From Platycnemis pennipes (lineage: Eukaryota; Arthropoda; Insecta; Odonata; Platycnemididae), in NCBI GenBank assembly GCA_933228895.1, contig OW121854.1:53796609-53860608 (forward strand): 64,000 nucleotides of DNA, read 5' to 3'. Positions 48,061-60,550 of this stretch are shown here, in pieces. The notes under the pieces are model-generated. The model did not search any database, had not been told where the DNA came from, and worked only from the letters and a program-made list of their open reading frames with translations. Position 1 is the first letter of the stretch; each line of letters starts with the position of its first letter. The position numbers and the translations under genes were made by a program.

Positions 48061-51000
48061 AATGGTGTTCAGGGTAGGATATAAATGAACTGCCCGTAAT
48101 GACACCTCCCTTCCTTTTCAACTCTCATCACACTTGCCTAACGGCCAGCTGACATTAATCGCCGGTCTCCGGACATTACCCGTTGGCATATTTTTCTAGC
48201 GGTCACCTGGGTAATTAATTTCACGTCGAAATTCCACCATGTTTTTCCTCTCTCCCGCGTTTCAATGATTAGCCGGAAAAGTCTCTAGAAACACTCGTAT
48301 CCATTTGGTATGTGCATTCAATTAAAAAAACGACTCTATTGTGAGCTCTCTTCCGCAATTTCTACACCTCTTCCTACGCATTTTCTAAACTAGCCGGGGA
48401 GTAGGTAATTTTACAGTGATAGTTTGATCAAACTTTAAGTTAGTTTAGTCTCATACTGGGTGACTATTGACCGTACTGAATTTTTTATACGTTAATTTCC
48501 CATTTTACTATTTAAAAAAGGGAATATTATTTAAAAATTAATCTATAGTCCTCAAAACCTACATTTTATGACTAATATTTAAAGCAAAATGAAATTGATA
48601 GTTGAATACTTTCCACCAATTAAAAAAGTAAATTAAATTCATCGTTACTGCCGCATACGCGTATATGGATAATAACAATTTTTTATCAGATGCGTGTGGG
48701 GGATGAAACTTTTTTTCACTCAAAGTTTTACAATGCCATCTAATTATGGGCGGAAAAGGGGCATGAATTAAATTGATGCAGATATAAAAAAACTCCAACA
48801 GCAATAAACGAATCAAAAGTTACAGCCTAGTGATATCATAAATTACTCCAAAAACGCAATAGCAATCAAGCCTTATGTAGAAGAAAAGATGCTCAGAAGC
48901 CAGTCAGGTATATGCTATTTCTCCTTACAAGAGTATTAATTCGTTCAATAATAGGTCTAAAAAGGCGTAAAACTTAGAAAGGGGGAAATTTTTTTTTATG
49001 GATTCTCTATTCATTTGATGTTTTCTCCTAATGAAGAATATATATTTGTCATAAGCCTAGAAAGTGAAAAAATATAATCCTTGTAATAAAATTTATTAAC
49101 ATTTTATTTAATGTAACTTCTTCACGAAGGACATAAACACTAACATTTTATCCCTAGGAATCAAATTCATTCAGTTGTTATGGAAATCGTCAACAGCTTA
49201 AAGCACTTTGGCCACGCCTCAAGGCTCAGTTCTTTTGATTTTACTTTTTACCTCAAACATTTAAACTCATTGACTTTTGCGGCCATATTTTTAATCTTTC
49301 GAATAATTACTGCAAGTAAAGATTTATAAATATCACTATGGTTTCTGTACTCTTAGGAAAATAATTGATTGATAATTTGTGAAAACTATGGTTATAAGGG
49401 TTTACTGATTGATTTTCAATGGATTTTGGAGCTGAAACGTTTAAGGCAATATCACCGTAGGAACTGACTAAATCTTATCAATAATGAATTCTCACTGAAA
49501 GAAAGCCTACTATGAGTTCGTAGAAAAGCTGATAGCATTACTTTTCATGAAGAGAATCAATAAAGCTCCGGAGTAGCGTAAATGATTGGCACTTATTATA
49601 CAACTTCGCAGCACAAGACTTCCTGAGTATTATTCCAATAATATTTCGCAAGGGAAGATTCAAAAGATAATACCATGTGAGTTTCTCAACGCAACATCCC
49701 ATTGAATACGCAATTTCACAAGTGGCAGTGGATTTATGACTGTATTATTATGTTTCGTGTGAGCTTTTTCTTTTTATTGATTGATATTTTATATTAATTA
49801 TATAATTTTTCTAATTGTAATTTTTAGCACCTGACCAATTGGTTGACTTGTAACTATTGTTGTAATAGTAATAATATACACGCAATATTTAACCTAGTAG
49901 AACCTCCCAGAGAATAACCTACATTTTCTCCTCTTCACTCATATTACTCTGGGTGTCGGCAACGACACACAAAGGAATCATTCGCTTTACTACATGCCCT
50001 GCTTACTCCTATTTCCCAAATTGAAATATCAAGCTTCTAGTGCTCTCATTATATATCCACCTGGTAAACGCTAGGGAAAAATACGTCATAAACAAAATAT
50101 GAATGGTTGAAATCACTACCACCAACTAAACTCCCGTCAATTTCCTTATAACGTAATTTTTTTAACCTCATTCTCCCACCTACTAAAAACTCCTCAGTTT
50201 ATCACTCAAAAGGTAGAAATAATCGAGGTATTTGAGGATTTCTTGAATTCGAAATCGGGTCACGTTAGTAATCGACACTGAATGGCGTCGCGCAATATAC
50301 TTTGTCGACGGATATACAACAGCTTTCAAAGATGCACTGAAATGAATATCCTGCGTCATAGAACGGTTAAAAAGAGAAGGGGGAACAGATGATGAGAGAG
50401 AGGGAGAGAAAAAGGGATCGGAATGATTGAAACTGAGTCCCTCTGAATGTAATCACCGACCGCATTTGTTTACTTGTCCCCACCAAGCTCTGCCTGGAGC
50501 GTCGGCGCCAGTATAGTCTTTTACGTAGCCAGATACAGAGTGGAAGCATACCAGAAAATGGCGATTAAATGAAACGGTCATTAGTGGCACACTGTAATCC
50601 GATCGAAAACTAGGTCGTCGCCATTAAGGCAGTAAGCAGGATAAACTCTGCAAGATCTTGGCAACGTGTTGTACTTTTTTCGTCATGATCTTGTGATAAA
50701 GGTAAATCAAAATGCCTTAGCTCATCCTGTAGCCAAACACTCATTCACGCATTACAGTTAACTCTTTATAATTTAACTTATTAGCAAATTACACTATATT
50801 CATTACTTCCCACGCTTGTTTCATACACAAATATCTTCCTTTCATCGTTCAAAATCCATTGAGTTAAGATAGTATAATCTCCCGAAGTGGTCAAAAAAAT
50901 ACTTCCAATTAAAGGAAAATTTAGTAAAAGTCAGCAGCATACGAAAGAAAAATGATCATCACCGCCCACAATGGACAAATAATTGCTTCCAATAAGAGGA

Positions 51001-53705
51001 AAATAAAGTTAAAATCATTGGTAGACGAAAAAAAGTATGCAATTATAGAAAATGTTTGAGCATGGATAATGTTATTCATGCTAATTTGGATATGTGTGCA
51101 GTTATAAAGGGGTAGGAATACTCAAGAGTTCTGAAGAAAGAGGGGATCGATGACCGGCGTCCACATCAGCTGGCTCTAAACGAAAGGCTGCGAAGGGTCA
51201 AAGGTTATCGTACCATCTGACGGATGTAGTACTGCTCTTGACGCTCTCTCAAAAGTTCACTTACTTTGTATCTTGTATGACACAAAGAAAATATCCCATG
51301 ACCGAAACCCGGGCCTTCAAAATGAAAACTTGTTACCACAGCCATCGGAACGATACAAAATAAATAGCCTCAACGAAGAGATTTTGTAAATATATTTAGT
51401 GTTAATGATTGCTTACGAACATTATGAGAGACTTAAGAAATTTAAAAATCTCCCATTTCAATTGTAGGGAGCGGATTCAAGAATGAATCGAATTGTATCC
51501 ATTTTAAAATCACACTTACTCTATTCCGCAATTAGCATATGATTGTTTACCCAAACAATTATAGGCATAGAAACTTTATTACAACACCACTGTGAAGCAA
51601 CAAATTATATTTGAAGGCAATAAAGCTACCTGCATAAAGCCTTTTATTCTCTATTGATTTTCAGTACGCAATATTACAGATCTTCCTAAATTGATGACAC
51701 AAAGCCAAGCACAAAAGTGTGAATACGTCCCGGTACAGTACGGTGAATACGGCTAACTAAATTACGGTCCAAAAAAATACAGTAAGCGCGTACTAGAAGA
51801 CACAGACTAATAAAAATTATTAGTATTACATATTAGTATAATATAAACAAATTGACACAAGCTGCAGGAAAAGACAGCCCAATCTTAGGATAGATGAATC
51901 GTGATAATGATGGCAAAATATACGGAATCTCCAGAATATTTATTTCCCGGGAGGCCGTAATTTGTTTAGAAAACTCTTTTCTCACAAACTCAATTCTATT
52001 AACAAAACAATCACCACTCTCAAAAATCAAATTTTTATGAGCTGAAGAGTGTATATGACCGTTTAGAAACAGCCGTAATTAAATTATATAGTATCATTGG
52101 TGGTAAATTAGCTTTCACGTAATATTTAAACTGAAATCTCGAAACAAAAAAGTTCCTGCACAGATCGACACGTTTCGCCTAATTTTTATCTGGTTCTGCT
52201 TACTAAAACCTGATAACGTGAAGTGGATTATTGATCTTAAAAGCATAGCAAACAGCCAAATCTGAATCCGAGGAATAAAACCTAGTGATTAAAAATACCC
52301 TAACTGCAGTATTCAATCATCATTGAGGGCTAAATAACTTTTAGCGAAAGGCTTACCACTAAAATTTACACATCTCGGCAATTCACGTGACCACACAGGA
52401 GGAAACACGGATATCCGATTTCGGGCATCCTATTCCAACCCCAGTCGGACCCAGGGGAAATGCGAGCGAAGAGAGGTCTCCAGAGATCTGTGTCGCTTTA
52501 TAAAACCAAATCAAATCAAGGCCAAAGTTAAACGATGTGTGAGGGAGAGGACGATAGGTTTTTGGGCAATAATTTCCCTATTCAAAATATGAATTGAATT
52601 TTAATAAGTTGATGACGAATTCTCTTCTCTTACTAACTGATTTATCAATGATTATAAAAAAATTTGGTCAGCCACTTACGATTTCGGAGCTTCCCATTGC
52701 GGTTTATACAGTGAAGAAAACTCACCTGAAAAGAATTAAAGCAATCAATTACCTTATAATTATTTATACAACGGCCGTAAAATAGCAATTCAGAAACAGG
52801 CTCAATTCAATGAAATTATTATGCATCTTCAACGTAAAGTGAAACTAAAACTAAAGGCATAATGCCAAAGGGCAAGATTTTTTATGCAACATAATCAGCA
52901 TATTTTTACCCCACTTGGTGAGAATTTGCGAAAATAAATATGGTTAAAGTGACAGCGTACGTAATTAACAAATCACTATAGCAGATATAATTGGAAATAA
53001 ATTAATCAATGTTGTAAATAGATAACAAAAAAGAATAAACAATTTAAACAAGTAATAATAACTTAATGACATATGTATAGTGTTCCCTATTTTTGTGTCT
53101 CTATAATTAGTGTTCGGTAATTATTTTTTGTGTGAATTTTTGTTAATCCACCTACCGAGGTCCCCCGTCCTAGAATATACTGTGCTTATACTTATGGTTC
53201 AATTTCAAAATTAGACATTCTTATTCAATGTTCATTAGTCGCATTATCTTCCAAGTGAATACAATATTTACACAATATCAGCAGTGTCAATATGGACGAA
53301 TAATTTTTCTTTTCATAGGAATACTTTAAGTATTAAAATTTTGAGGCAAACAACTAAACTGTATTTGATTTGGATGTTGCCAGAAATGTAATACTTTGAA
53401 ATACATTGTTTTATTACTATGCACAAAGTTTGGATCACTACGTCATCAAAAATCAAAAATCACACAAAATATTGCCAACTTCAGCGGGAAACACTTTGGG
53501 AGTAGAACTAGAGTTCTCTAGTGTCACTCTACCACGGATGTGTCCCTTCAAGTTACCCAAATTGGAAAACTTTTTGAATATGTAATCAAGGCAAACGCCC
53601 ATTCCATCATCAGGGATCTATTCGGCCTTTGTAAATTTGATACAATTCTGTCAACCAAAGCCACCAAGGCAAACATCCGGGATAGTCAAAATCAACTTCA
53701 GACAA
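48061..53705. other. AT-rich DNA with no recognised feature
   Basis: About 5.6 kb without identifiable genes, transposon ends or tRNA-like boxes. All frames are short (65 codons or fewer, apart from 85 codons at 48559-48816 minus) and unrecognised. Small GC-richer patches at 51120-51340 and 52380-52500 are unassigned. Confidence 0.5.
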
Positions 53706-54820
53706 GAATCTTTCATTCGTTTTATGCAGCTCTACACTCGATTATCCTTTCAACTTACCTCTTCATATTTATGTATTTCTTGTTACCCTTCAACATCTGT
53801 TCCATATATTTGTCTCATACGAGGGCTTCTGGCGCAATTAATCCCGTTTAATAGTCCCTCGACAATTGTCTTTATCATGTCTCATGATACGGCCGAATCA
53901 GTTGCTCCTAGGAAGTCTCCTTTTCAAAGTTTTGTTAAGACTCCTATTCTCCCACTCTTCTTAGGACTTCGTTAGTCGGGGATTGGGTTGTTGTTCTGGC
54001 TAGAGTACTGGCCTCCTATCCCGAGGGCCCGTTTTCGATTCCCGGCGGTGGCGGATTTTTCAGTGGAAAACCGGTCCCCACTTGAGTGCCTAGTGGAGGG
54101 CATTTCAAGTTCAGTACTCCGTCCGTCGGATGGGACGTTAAGCCGTGGTCCCCTTGGCGCCTTTAGTTAAGAGTAGGCTAATGCCGACGCCAGGTTTCTC
54201 TCCACCTCTCTTGAAAACTCCTACCATTACCCAATTACCCACCTATCCTAAATCGCGCAAATGACCTCAGCTTTCACTCGCCTCCTCTGAATAACCAACC
54301 AACCACAGTAAAAACGTGACTTCGTTAGTCATTAGGTCGATCCATTTTATCTCCATCATTCTCATGTAGCACCACATTTGAATGCTTCGAGTCTTTACTT
54401 CTCTACTGCAGGTATCGTCTATACTATTCAATATATATTCAATAAAAAAGAGTGCTCCTGGTAAATTACTCCTTAATATATACTTGCATTTTAACCTGTT
54501 TTTAGATCCATCTTTTAGTAGAATGCCTTTCCAGCCTCTATTATTCTGCTGATTTTTTATTTCTCGCTTCGTCCTTCACTGGTTGCTCGGCTATCTAGAT
54601 AAATCTACTCTCTGACATACCTACTCAACTTATTTTCCAAGCAAATATTGGTATTGACCTCTTACCCCTGCTTCATACCAATAAATTAGTTTTCTTTTCA
54701 TTGACGTTGTTGGGATATCTGGTCATTTCCCATTCATTGGTTACTGGATTCATCTTTTAATCTTTCGGTTTCTTCTATGATTTTTAAGTTATCCGTGGAT
54801 CGCAGCATTGCAGGGAATGT
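53706..54820 (-). mobile_element. Decayed LINE, interrupted by a SINE
   Basis: The minus strand matches the family from the post-catalytic reverse-transcriptase region (about 54820, with a mutated FADD-like box read as STDN) to the 3' end near 53706. The copy is split at 53977/54317 by a SINE. Removing the SINE and one copy of its 13-bp duplication restores the alignment to the copies at 26478 and 31869 (ACTAACGAAGTC on the minus strand joins ATGACTAACGAAGTC). Stops and frameshifts are numerous, so it is an old insertion. Confidence 0.82.
53978..54316 (+). mobile_element. Full-length tRNA-derived SINE family 1, nested in a LINE
   Basis: A 339-bp unit starts GGGGATTGGGTTGTTG. It contains an A-box-like TGGCTAGAGTACTGGCCTC and a B-box-like CGTTTTCGATTCCCGGCGG, then a non-tRNA body (GGCGGATTTTTCAGTGGAAAA, CTTGAGTGCCTAGTGGAGGG) and a tail ending in AACC repeats. 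GACTTCGTTAGTC flanks it at 53965-53977 and 54317-54329, a perfect 13-bp target duplication that shows retrotransposition. Such SINEs use RNA polymerase III transcription and borrowed LINE machinery. Four other loci in the window carry this family. Confidence 0.9.
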
Positions 54821-57677
54821 TTATTTTTATATTTTTACATAAATTAATAAGAAAGTGATTATTCTGTGATAGGATCTTAAAAGATATATTGGTATTTGAG
54901 CAATTCGTTTAATGCAATATATTAAATCTATAAGTGGCATTTGGTTATAATGGTCTTGAGGACAGTACCAAATAACTCCTCTTTCTCACATTTTACCCAG
55001 CTGGGTTAACATATTCAAGCTTGAAAGCATCGACATAGTTGGAGCATTCAGAAATGAAAGCCGTTATATTGCGCATACAATTCGCAAATTAAGATAAACA
55101 ATTATTCAAGCCTCTTTCCAGCAGTTCATCTAATGGCCTCTCGTTATGTATCATGCTAAAGAGTGGAGGGTTCACTTTCCAAATACTCAAGTCCAACGAG
55201 GCAGTTAATTGTGGCAACGTTCCCAGTATTTCCTTTCCCGCCAAACCAGAAAGATATAGAAGCGGAGAATATCTTGAAAACTAGAATTTATTCAAGTGAC
55301 TACTCCCAAAAAGCCATTTTGTCTTGGTATTGCTATTAAAATCACTATAAATTACTATAAATCTGATGATCTCAAATGGTTCCATATTTTAAAGAATTAA
55401 TTTGGTGGATTTCCATTGAAAGTACAACGGGATGAACAATTTCCACCAGAAAGGGCAATATCATAGAGAATTCGTACCGTCACTCTCCACCTACACATTT
55501 TCTCCCATAAACTCTGAGAGAGACATCTACCTTTATGGATGGAGAAGCGCAATAATAAGTCGGTTGACATCAGAGACTCATTCGAGGAATTCTTGGTAGT
55601 GAGAATGGCACAGCACATTTATTTATGACATATTGCTGAAATAACAAAAAGACAATGTTTTCGAGAAATAAACTTCCAACATTTGAAGCTATAATTGACG
55701 CAGATGGGAACGTTACGTCTATATCATTCGCATACGTTAATAACAACTATGAATTTAGTCCTGCCAGCCTCTTGATATGAATATACTCGACATATGACTA
55801 CTTTGTTGTTTAATTGGGTTAAATTTTATTTCCAATGTAGTGTAAGCATATATTTCATAACATTTTAATGCTATTATGATAAACTTAAGAGATAGATTAA
55901 TGAATTCTGGAATACCACGAAAATGGGTGATAAATAAGATAATGAGAAGGGAAAAACACAATGAAGAGTAAAGGAAAAATATTTTACCTAGACTATATAG
56001 AAAGAAAAATCGTGACAACAATTGCAATCGGTAGAAAGAAAAAAATTTAAAATTATATTGTAATACATTTTCCCAGGGAAATCGTAATTCATATTTTCTT
56101 TTAAATTCAACTCCTTGAGTAATTTTCGGAATCAGTAATATGTAATTGCAATATTTTCACCGTGATTAAATAAGGAAAGTTTTTGATGTGAAGGTTTCCG
56201 CGGTGTCGTTCAGATGTTCTATGCATATTGGGTTCTACGTCCGTGAATGTTGACCAGGGGTGACACATATGCGGATGCAGAACCCAATATGCGGAGAACA
56301 AGGAAAGTTTTTGAATTCATTGATCTGAGATAAACGAGAAAGAAATGTCCTTCGGACGAGAGCAGAATGGATTCTGGCCTCGTAGACTGAGGTCAAGTCC
56401 CAACGCGTCGATGACGAACGTTTCCAGTGAGGTACTGACTGTGGATAATACTTCAAGGTTAGTGTTTTGGTCATAAGATGGGATTTTAAAATTCTCTAGT
56501 GGCCTTCAACTAAGGAGAATCAACGAAGCGTAGGACAATGCATTAACACCGAGGCTCAGACTGGTGTTTTTTTGTAATTCACATAGTAGATAGTGTCATG
56601 ACATTCATTTACGTATGGGTGAAGATTAAATATAGAAAGTAGTGACGAACATTCTTAACAAACTTTTCAGCAAATGTGCCTTAATGAAAAATCTCCAAAA
56701 ATATAAATGTCTACCCAAATTTGGCAATTCATGAAATGACTCTATTTCACCTATTTTTTCAAGCATTAAATTATTTGTGGAAAATAGTAAGATCAAATTA
56801 CTATCACACGATACCTATCTATTGATGGGCATGCTTACTCAGGTTAATAGACCATGTGGGCTTCATTGAAATTAATTTCGAGTTCACTTCGTAAGTACAT
56901 AATATTCTGAATATGCAACTCATGTTTGTTTTAAATTCCTATATTTATTACTGTACATCAATATCCGCCTTAATAAAATCAGGAATGCAAAAAAAGAAGT
57001 CGTGTAAACATAATGTAATATGATGGGAATGTATTGCATAGAAAAACCCTTTTTTTTAGCGTTTGAGCCTGTTATTCATCTTTTTCATTTTCAAGCAGTT
57101 GAGAGTGAAAGCAAGAAGGAAAAGGAATATATTTGTAAGATACGGTGATTAACATTTTTATATAAGACTAGCTGAAGTTGTCCGTCAAAATTCAACGGGA
57201 GGGAGAAACATAATAAATATGAATTGTGCTAAGAAATTTTAACATTTTCATGAAGGGGGGAAATATGTGCGGGAGGGAAGAAAGAAGGTGAGAAACGTTT
57301 GCTATGTAATTAGCTCCAAGTAGGTATTAGAACCATGAATGTAATTTAAACCAATATAAACAGTTAATTACTGTCTGGACTCGTGCCTGGGACTCGTGCA
57401 AAAATAAGAATAATAATGAGTAACTTTAAGGCCAGATGAAACAAGGTATGTTAGAAGGGGAAGTGCATACAAATGTCTCTCTATTGTTGACAATGAGGCC
57501 AGATTCGGGTTTTTGGGAATGTAAGGACCCAAATCTTCGGAAAAAAAATTTCTCTGGCCTTTCATGCTTGTTATGTTTGCATGTTATGTTATGTTTGTCT
57601 CAATTCTCCAACTTCATGACAGTGGCGTCAATGAACTTCCTACGGGTACGTATCAATCCCTTTAATTCCAATTAGAT
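54821..57677. other. AT-rich DNA, mostly without recognised features
   Basis: No gene was recognised. The exception is a set of short inverted and direct repeats at 56172-56318. The frames at 55397-55618, 55755-56027 and 56235-56474 (minus) have no motif. Confidence 0.48.
56172..56318. repeat. Inverted 14-mers inside direct 15-mers
   Basis: GCATATTGGGTTCT (56223-56236) and its exact inverse AGAACCCAATATGC (56279-56292) enclose 42 bases. Outside them, AAGGAAAGTTTTTGA occurs twice in direct orientation, near 56172 and 56304. The layout resembles a small foldback element with duplicated flanks, but no family was recognised. Confidence 0.7.
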
Positions 57678-57684
57678 TAAATTC

Positions 57685-57828
57685 TAGGCAAGCCTCGCAT
57701 GAGATTCATGGAACAAGTTGTGAAGGATGTGAATGAGGGGAGTTACGTCAATATGAAGAGGTTTACTGTTAGACGAATAGGGTGGAGAGCTGCGTCAAGT
57801 AAATCATAGGTTTGTTGACCGATGATGA
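57685..57828 (+). mobile_element. Short LINE 3' tail with 7-bp target duplication
   Basis: GGCAAGCCTCGCATGAGATT, then AATATGAAGAGG and GTTGACCGATGATGA match the family's last 140 bases. TAAATTC flanks it at 57678-57684 and 57829-57835. The frame is no longer open. Confidence 0.82.
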
Positions 57829-57835
57829 TAAATTC

Positions 57836-58737
57836 AGGTACTTGTCACTCGGTTACCTATGTTCACACCTTATACGGGATATTTGATGTATCACTACATG
57901 ACAATTTTTTTCATCTTACTACTCCTCTTTTTGGTTTGACTTCATTTAGACTTCTTATCAGGTTCTTGTGTCTCAAAGTTTCGAAAGAGGTCCACTTCGG
58001 AATACTATATAAATATATAAAATATTCATTTTTTAACCCCACAGAAACTATCCTGTCATTTAAATACTTTAAGTTTTACCGAATGCACACCTATTTAATC
58101 TGGTAGTAGCTCAAAAGTTATCCCGTATGATTTTGCTAAGTTCAACCATCTCAAATCTCAAGCTATGAGAATTGATGACGATTTCGAAAACGTTACATGT
58201 TTTCTCTTCACGTCCTTGGTTCGTATTGTTGGTTATTCACATCATCCACGTTATTCACGTCCTAGGTAGGTAAAAAAAATTATAATTTGAACACCGATTG
58301 AGCATTCATTTAAATACCTCTAATTAGGACCGAATGCAAACCTTCTAAATCTGTAAGTAGTGCTAGCAGTCAGCAGTATCTTCGTGCGCAAAAATATGGC
58401 TGACCTTGCTTCACGAATAGCAAACATTTCCTTTAGTGACTTCCAATATCCTCGCGAAAAGCACAATGCCACGTACGGCATCCCACAATGATGAACTGTT
58501 TGAGCATCAACCAAAAAAAAAACAGTAAATTTCAACATAGATTACACAATGCCCAGAAGTCTGGATAACAAAGATTGAATCAGTTAGCAAAATAAGAAAG
58601 TTTACACATTTTTTAAATAAATGCAGAAATAATGAAAGAAATCGACTAATATTTAGAGATTTTACTTTGCGAAAGAATAAGCTCTTGCTCCACGGTAAAT
58701 TCAAAAAGTCCATTTAAACCAATGTAAATACATAATT
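57836..58737. other. No gene recognised; two diverged repeat copies
   Basis: A segment of about 55 bp (CATTTAAATAC...CCGAATGCACACCT) near 58058-58112 recurs, diverged, near 58308-58365. The family is unknown. The rest is AT-rich with random frames. Confidence 0.45.
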
Positions 58738-58796
58738 GGCGCCAGGAATCGAACCTGGGCCCTAAGCATTTTTGAATAGCCTATAGCACCTTCTAG
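58738..58796 (-). mobile_element. tRNA-like SINE head
   Basis: The minus strand reads GGTGCTATAGGCTATTC, then GGGCCCAGGTTCGATTCCTG. It has a good B box and plausible spacing to an A-box-like sequence. A 3' tRNA-like end GGCGCC follows at once. The acceptor stem does not close, so a SINE or tRNA pseudogene is likelier than a working tRNA. Confidence 0.5.
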
Positions 58797-58811
58797 TGCA
58801 TACGCTAGAAT

Positions 58812-58921
58812 CCTACAAAATTTCAGCACAATCGGTTGAGTAGTTTTTGAGGAGACGCGTAACATAAATCTGGCAGACAGACAGACAGACACCACTTCAT
58901 TTTAAAATATTAGTATGATTA
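58812..58921 (+). mobile_element. RTE-like LINE 3' tail with (CAGA)n
   Basis: CAAAATTTCAGCACAATCGG, then GAGTAGTTTTTGAGGAGACG and four CAGA-type units (58878-58892), ending TTTTAAAATATTAGTATGAT. This type of tail is common at 3' ends of RTE-like LINEs and their SINEs in arthropods. It is a different family from the other LINEs in the window. No coding part is present. Confidence 0.6.
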
Positions 58922-58969
58922 TATATTCGCACTGTATCCGTTCATCGCAAGAGAAGAAAAATGGAATGT

Positions 58970-59300
58970 GGGATTGGGTTGGTGTAAAGTCTAGAGTTCT
59001 GGCCTTCCATCCCGAGGGCCAGTTTTGATTCCCGATAGTGGCGGATTTTGTCGTGGCAAACCAGTCCCTGCTTGAGTGCCTAGTGGAGGGCGTTTGAGGT
59101 TCAGTACTCTGTCGGTAAGACAGTACGTTAATCCATGGTCCCTTTGGCGCCTGTCGTCAAGAGTAGGCAAATGCCGACGCCGGGTTTCTCTTCACCCTTC
59201 CTCCGTTCCCTAAAAACTACTACCAATACCCAGTTACTCACGTATCCTAAATAGCGCCTCAGCTGTCGGTTGCCTCCTCTGAATAACTAACTAGTTAGGA
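58970..59300 (+). mobile_element. Full-length tRNA-derived SINE family 1
   Basis: It aligns along its whole length with 53978-54316: GGGATTGGGTTGGTGTAAAG, CATCCCGAGGGCCAGTTTTG, CTTGAGTGCCTAGTGGAGGG, ATGCCGACGCCGGGTTTCTC, and a 3' end CTCTGAATAACTAACTA. The A- and B-box regions are more decayed than in the other full copy. No clean target duplication is visible, so it may be older. Confidence 0.85.
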
Positions 59301-59779
59301 AAAACAATGCTAGAATACTTCTCTAAATCCCCCATTCGTTCAATTCCAGCTGCTCTGCTGATAACGTAGGCTTCTGCAGATACATCTGCCGTGTAGATCT
59401 CAAATTCGAACAATTTTGATAGACCTAGGATCTTGCTATTTTACACCCTTTAACCTGATGCCTCCCAACCAATCCATAGACATAACCGAGTGACCATATT
59501 CTGAGACTTGAGTAATTTCTTGTTTAAACGAAATACCTTTTTTTTCGCAGTCTAAAAATTTACACTCACTTCACACTACAGCTTGCTGCGGTAAACAATT
59601 TTTTTGACGGACCAAACAGTAGATAGCTATCGAACTTACGACGAACCATCCAAAGTAATAGCTCTAGGCTGATGACTAGAGAGTGGGCGTACGTCTGGAG
59701 CATCCTCCGCAAGATCATAATGACAAAGTAGTTAGTCTGTGCCGAGGCAACAAAGAGCGGATGGAGCAGACAATGACGC
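59301..59779. other. No recognised feature
   Basis: AT-rich to average composition; the minus frame at 59566-59967 runs through here into the GC-rich island and is likely compositional. Confidence 0.45.
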
Positions 59780-60070
59780 CTTACTCTACACCCCTCTGTA
59801 CCAGCCCCCAACCCCTTTTTTAGCCCTTCCCGCACCCCCCTCCGAAGACCCCTACTCTCCGTGCGCGTGATCCACCACACCCGAGCCGACCTTCCCTCGC
59901 TCCCCCTTACACACTCCCACGCTCTCCGCGCCCTCAAAACCGCTCCTCGATCAATATGTCTGTGCACTCACCCATCATGCAATGCCAAATAAGGGGGCCG
60001 AGGCGAGGGGGAAGAGGGGAGTCGTTCGGACGGAGGGTGCGGCCAGGGGAAGGGAGAAGGCGCGGACGAT
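59780..60070. other. GC-rich island with pyrimidine/purine switch
   Basis: The plus strand is C-rich at 59790-59945 and G-rich at 59990-60065, with CpGs throughout. Frames are open on both strands because of composition. It is smaller than, but similar in layout to, the 37.4-38.5 kb island. Confidence 0.45.
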
Positions 60071-60273
60071 TTCAAGGTGAAAAAATGCCCCAGATAACAA
60101 TAACACACGCTCAAACATCTGCTGTGCACAGGTACACCTGCATGTTGGTTAATGGTTAAGGTGCGGAAAAGAAGCAGATAATGCGAGTTACCATGCTGTA
60201 ACTCATAACGGACAACTCATTTCAGTTTCACCGATAAGAATACCTAGGCGAACAATTGAGCTTATTTTGAATT

Positions 60274-60362
60274 TTTTCAGAGAACCGAAGAAGAATGAAC
60301 TGAAACCCGGCGTCAGCATTAGGCTGCTCTTGACTAAACACCCAAAGGGCTATCGAGGTCCT
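60274..60362 (-). mobile_element. Fragment of SINE family 1
   Basis: Plus-strand TGAAACCCGGCGTCAGCATT, then CTGCTCTTGACTAAACACCC is the inverse of the SINE body (ATGCCGACGCCGGGTTTC in the full copies). Confidence 0.65.
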
Positions 60363-60454
60363 ATCCAACAGATTTTTTCACTGAGCTTGATCTGTTGAGT
60401 GTTATCCATGCAACTGTCACGTAAGGGCTGGTATATTACCTACAGAAAACTAGG

Positions 60455-60522
60455 TCACTGCCAAGATTCGAACTCGGGTCCCCACGATAAGAAGTCAACA
60501 ATATAGCCACTACACAAAATCT
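60455..60522 (-). mobile_element. tRNA-derived SINE head
   Basis: The minus strand reads GTGTAGTGGCTATATTG (A-box-like), then GGGGACCCGAGTTCGAATCT (B box) and GGCAGTGAC. It is a different family from SINE families 1 and 2. It lies between a family-1 fragment and the palindromic Penelope-type repeat, so several insertions have clustered here. Confidence 0.55.
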
Positions 60523-60550
60523 CTTTTTTTACAAGTCACAATATCACTAT

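Noticed and set aside
53988..54170. 60-codon plus frame
   Set aside because: It lies wholly inside the SINE, which is transcribed as non-coding RNA.
58738..58796. Possible functional tRNA gene
   Set aside because: The B box is good but the acceptor stem and the rest of the cloverleaf do not close; a SINE head or pseudogene fits better.
59566..59967. 133-codon minus frame rich in arginine and glycine
   Set aside because: It spans the edge of a GC-rich island with a polypyrimidine plus strand; no domain is recognisable.
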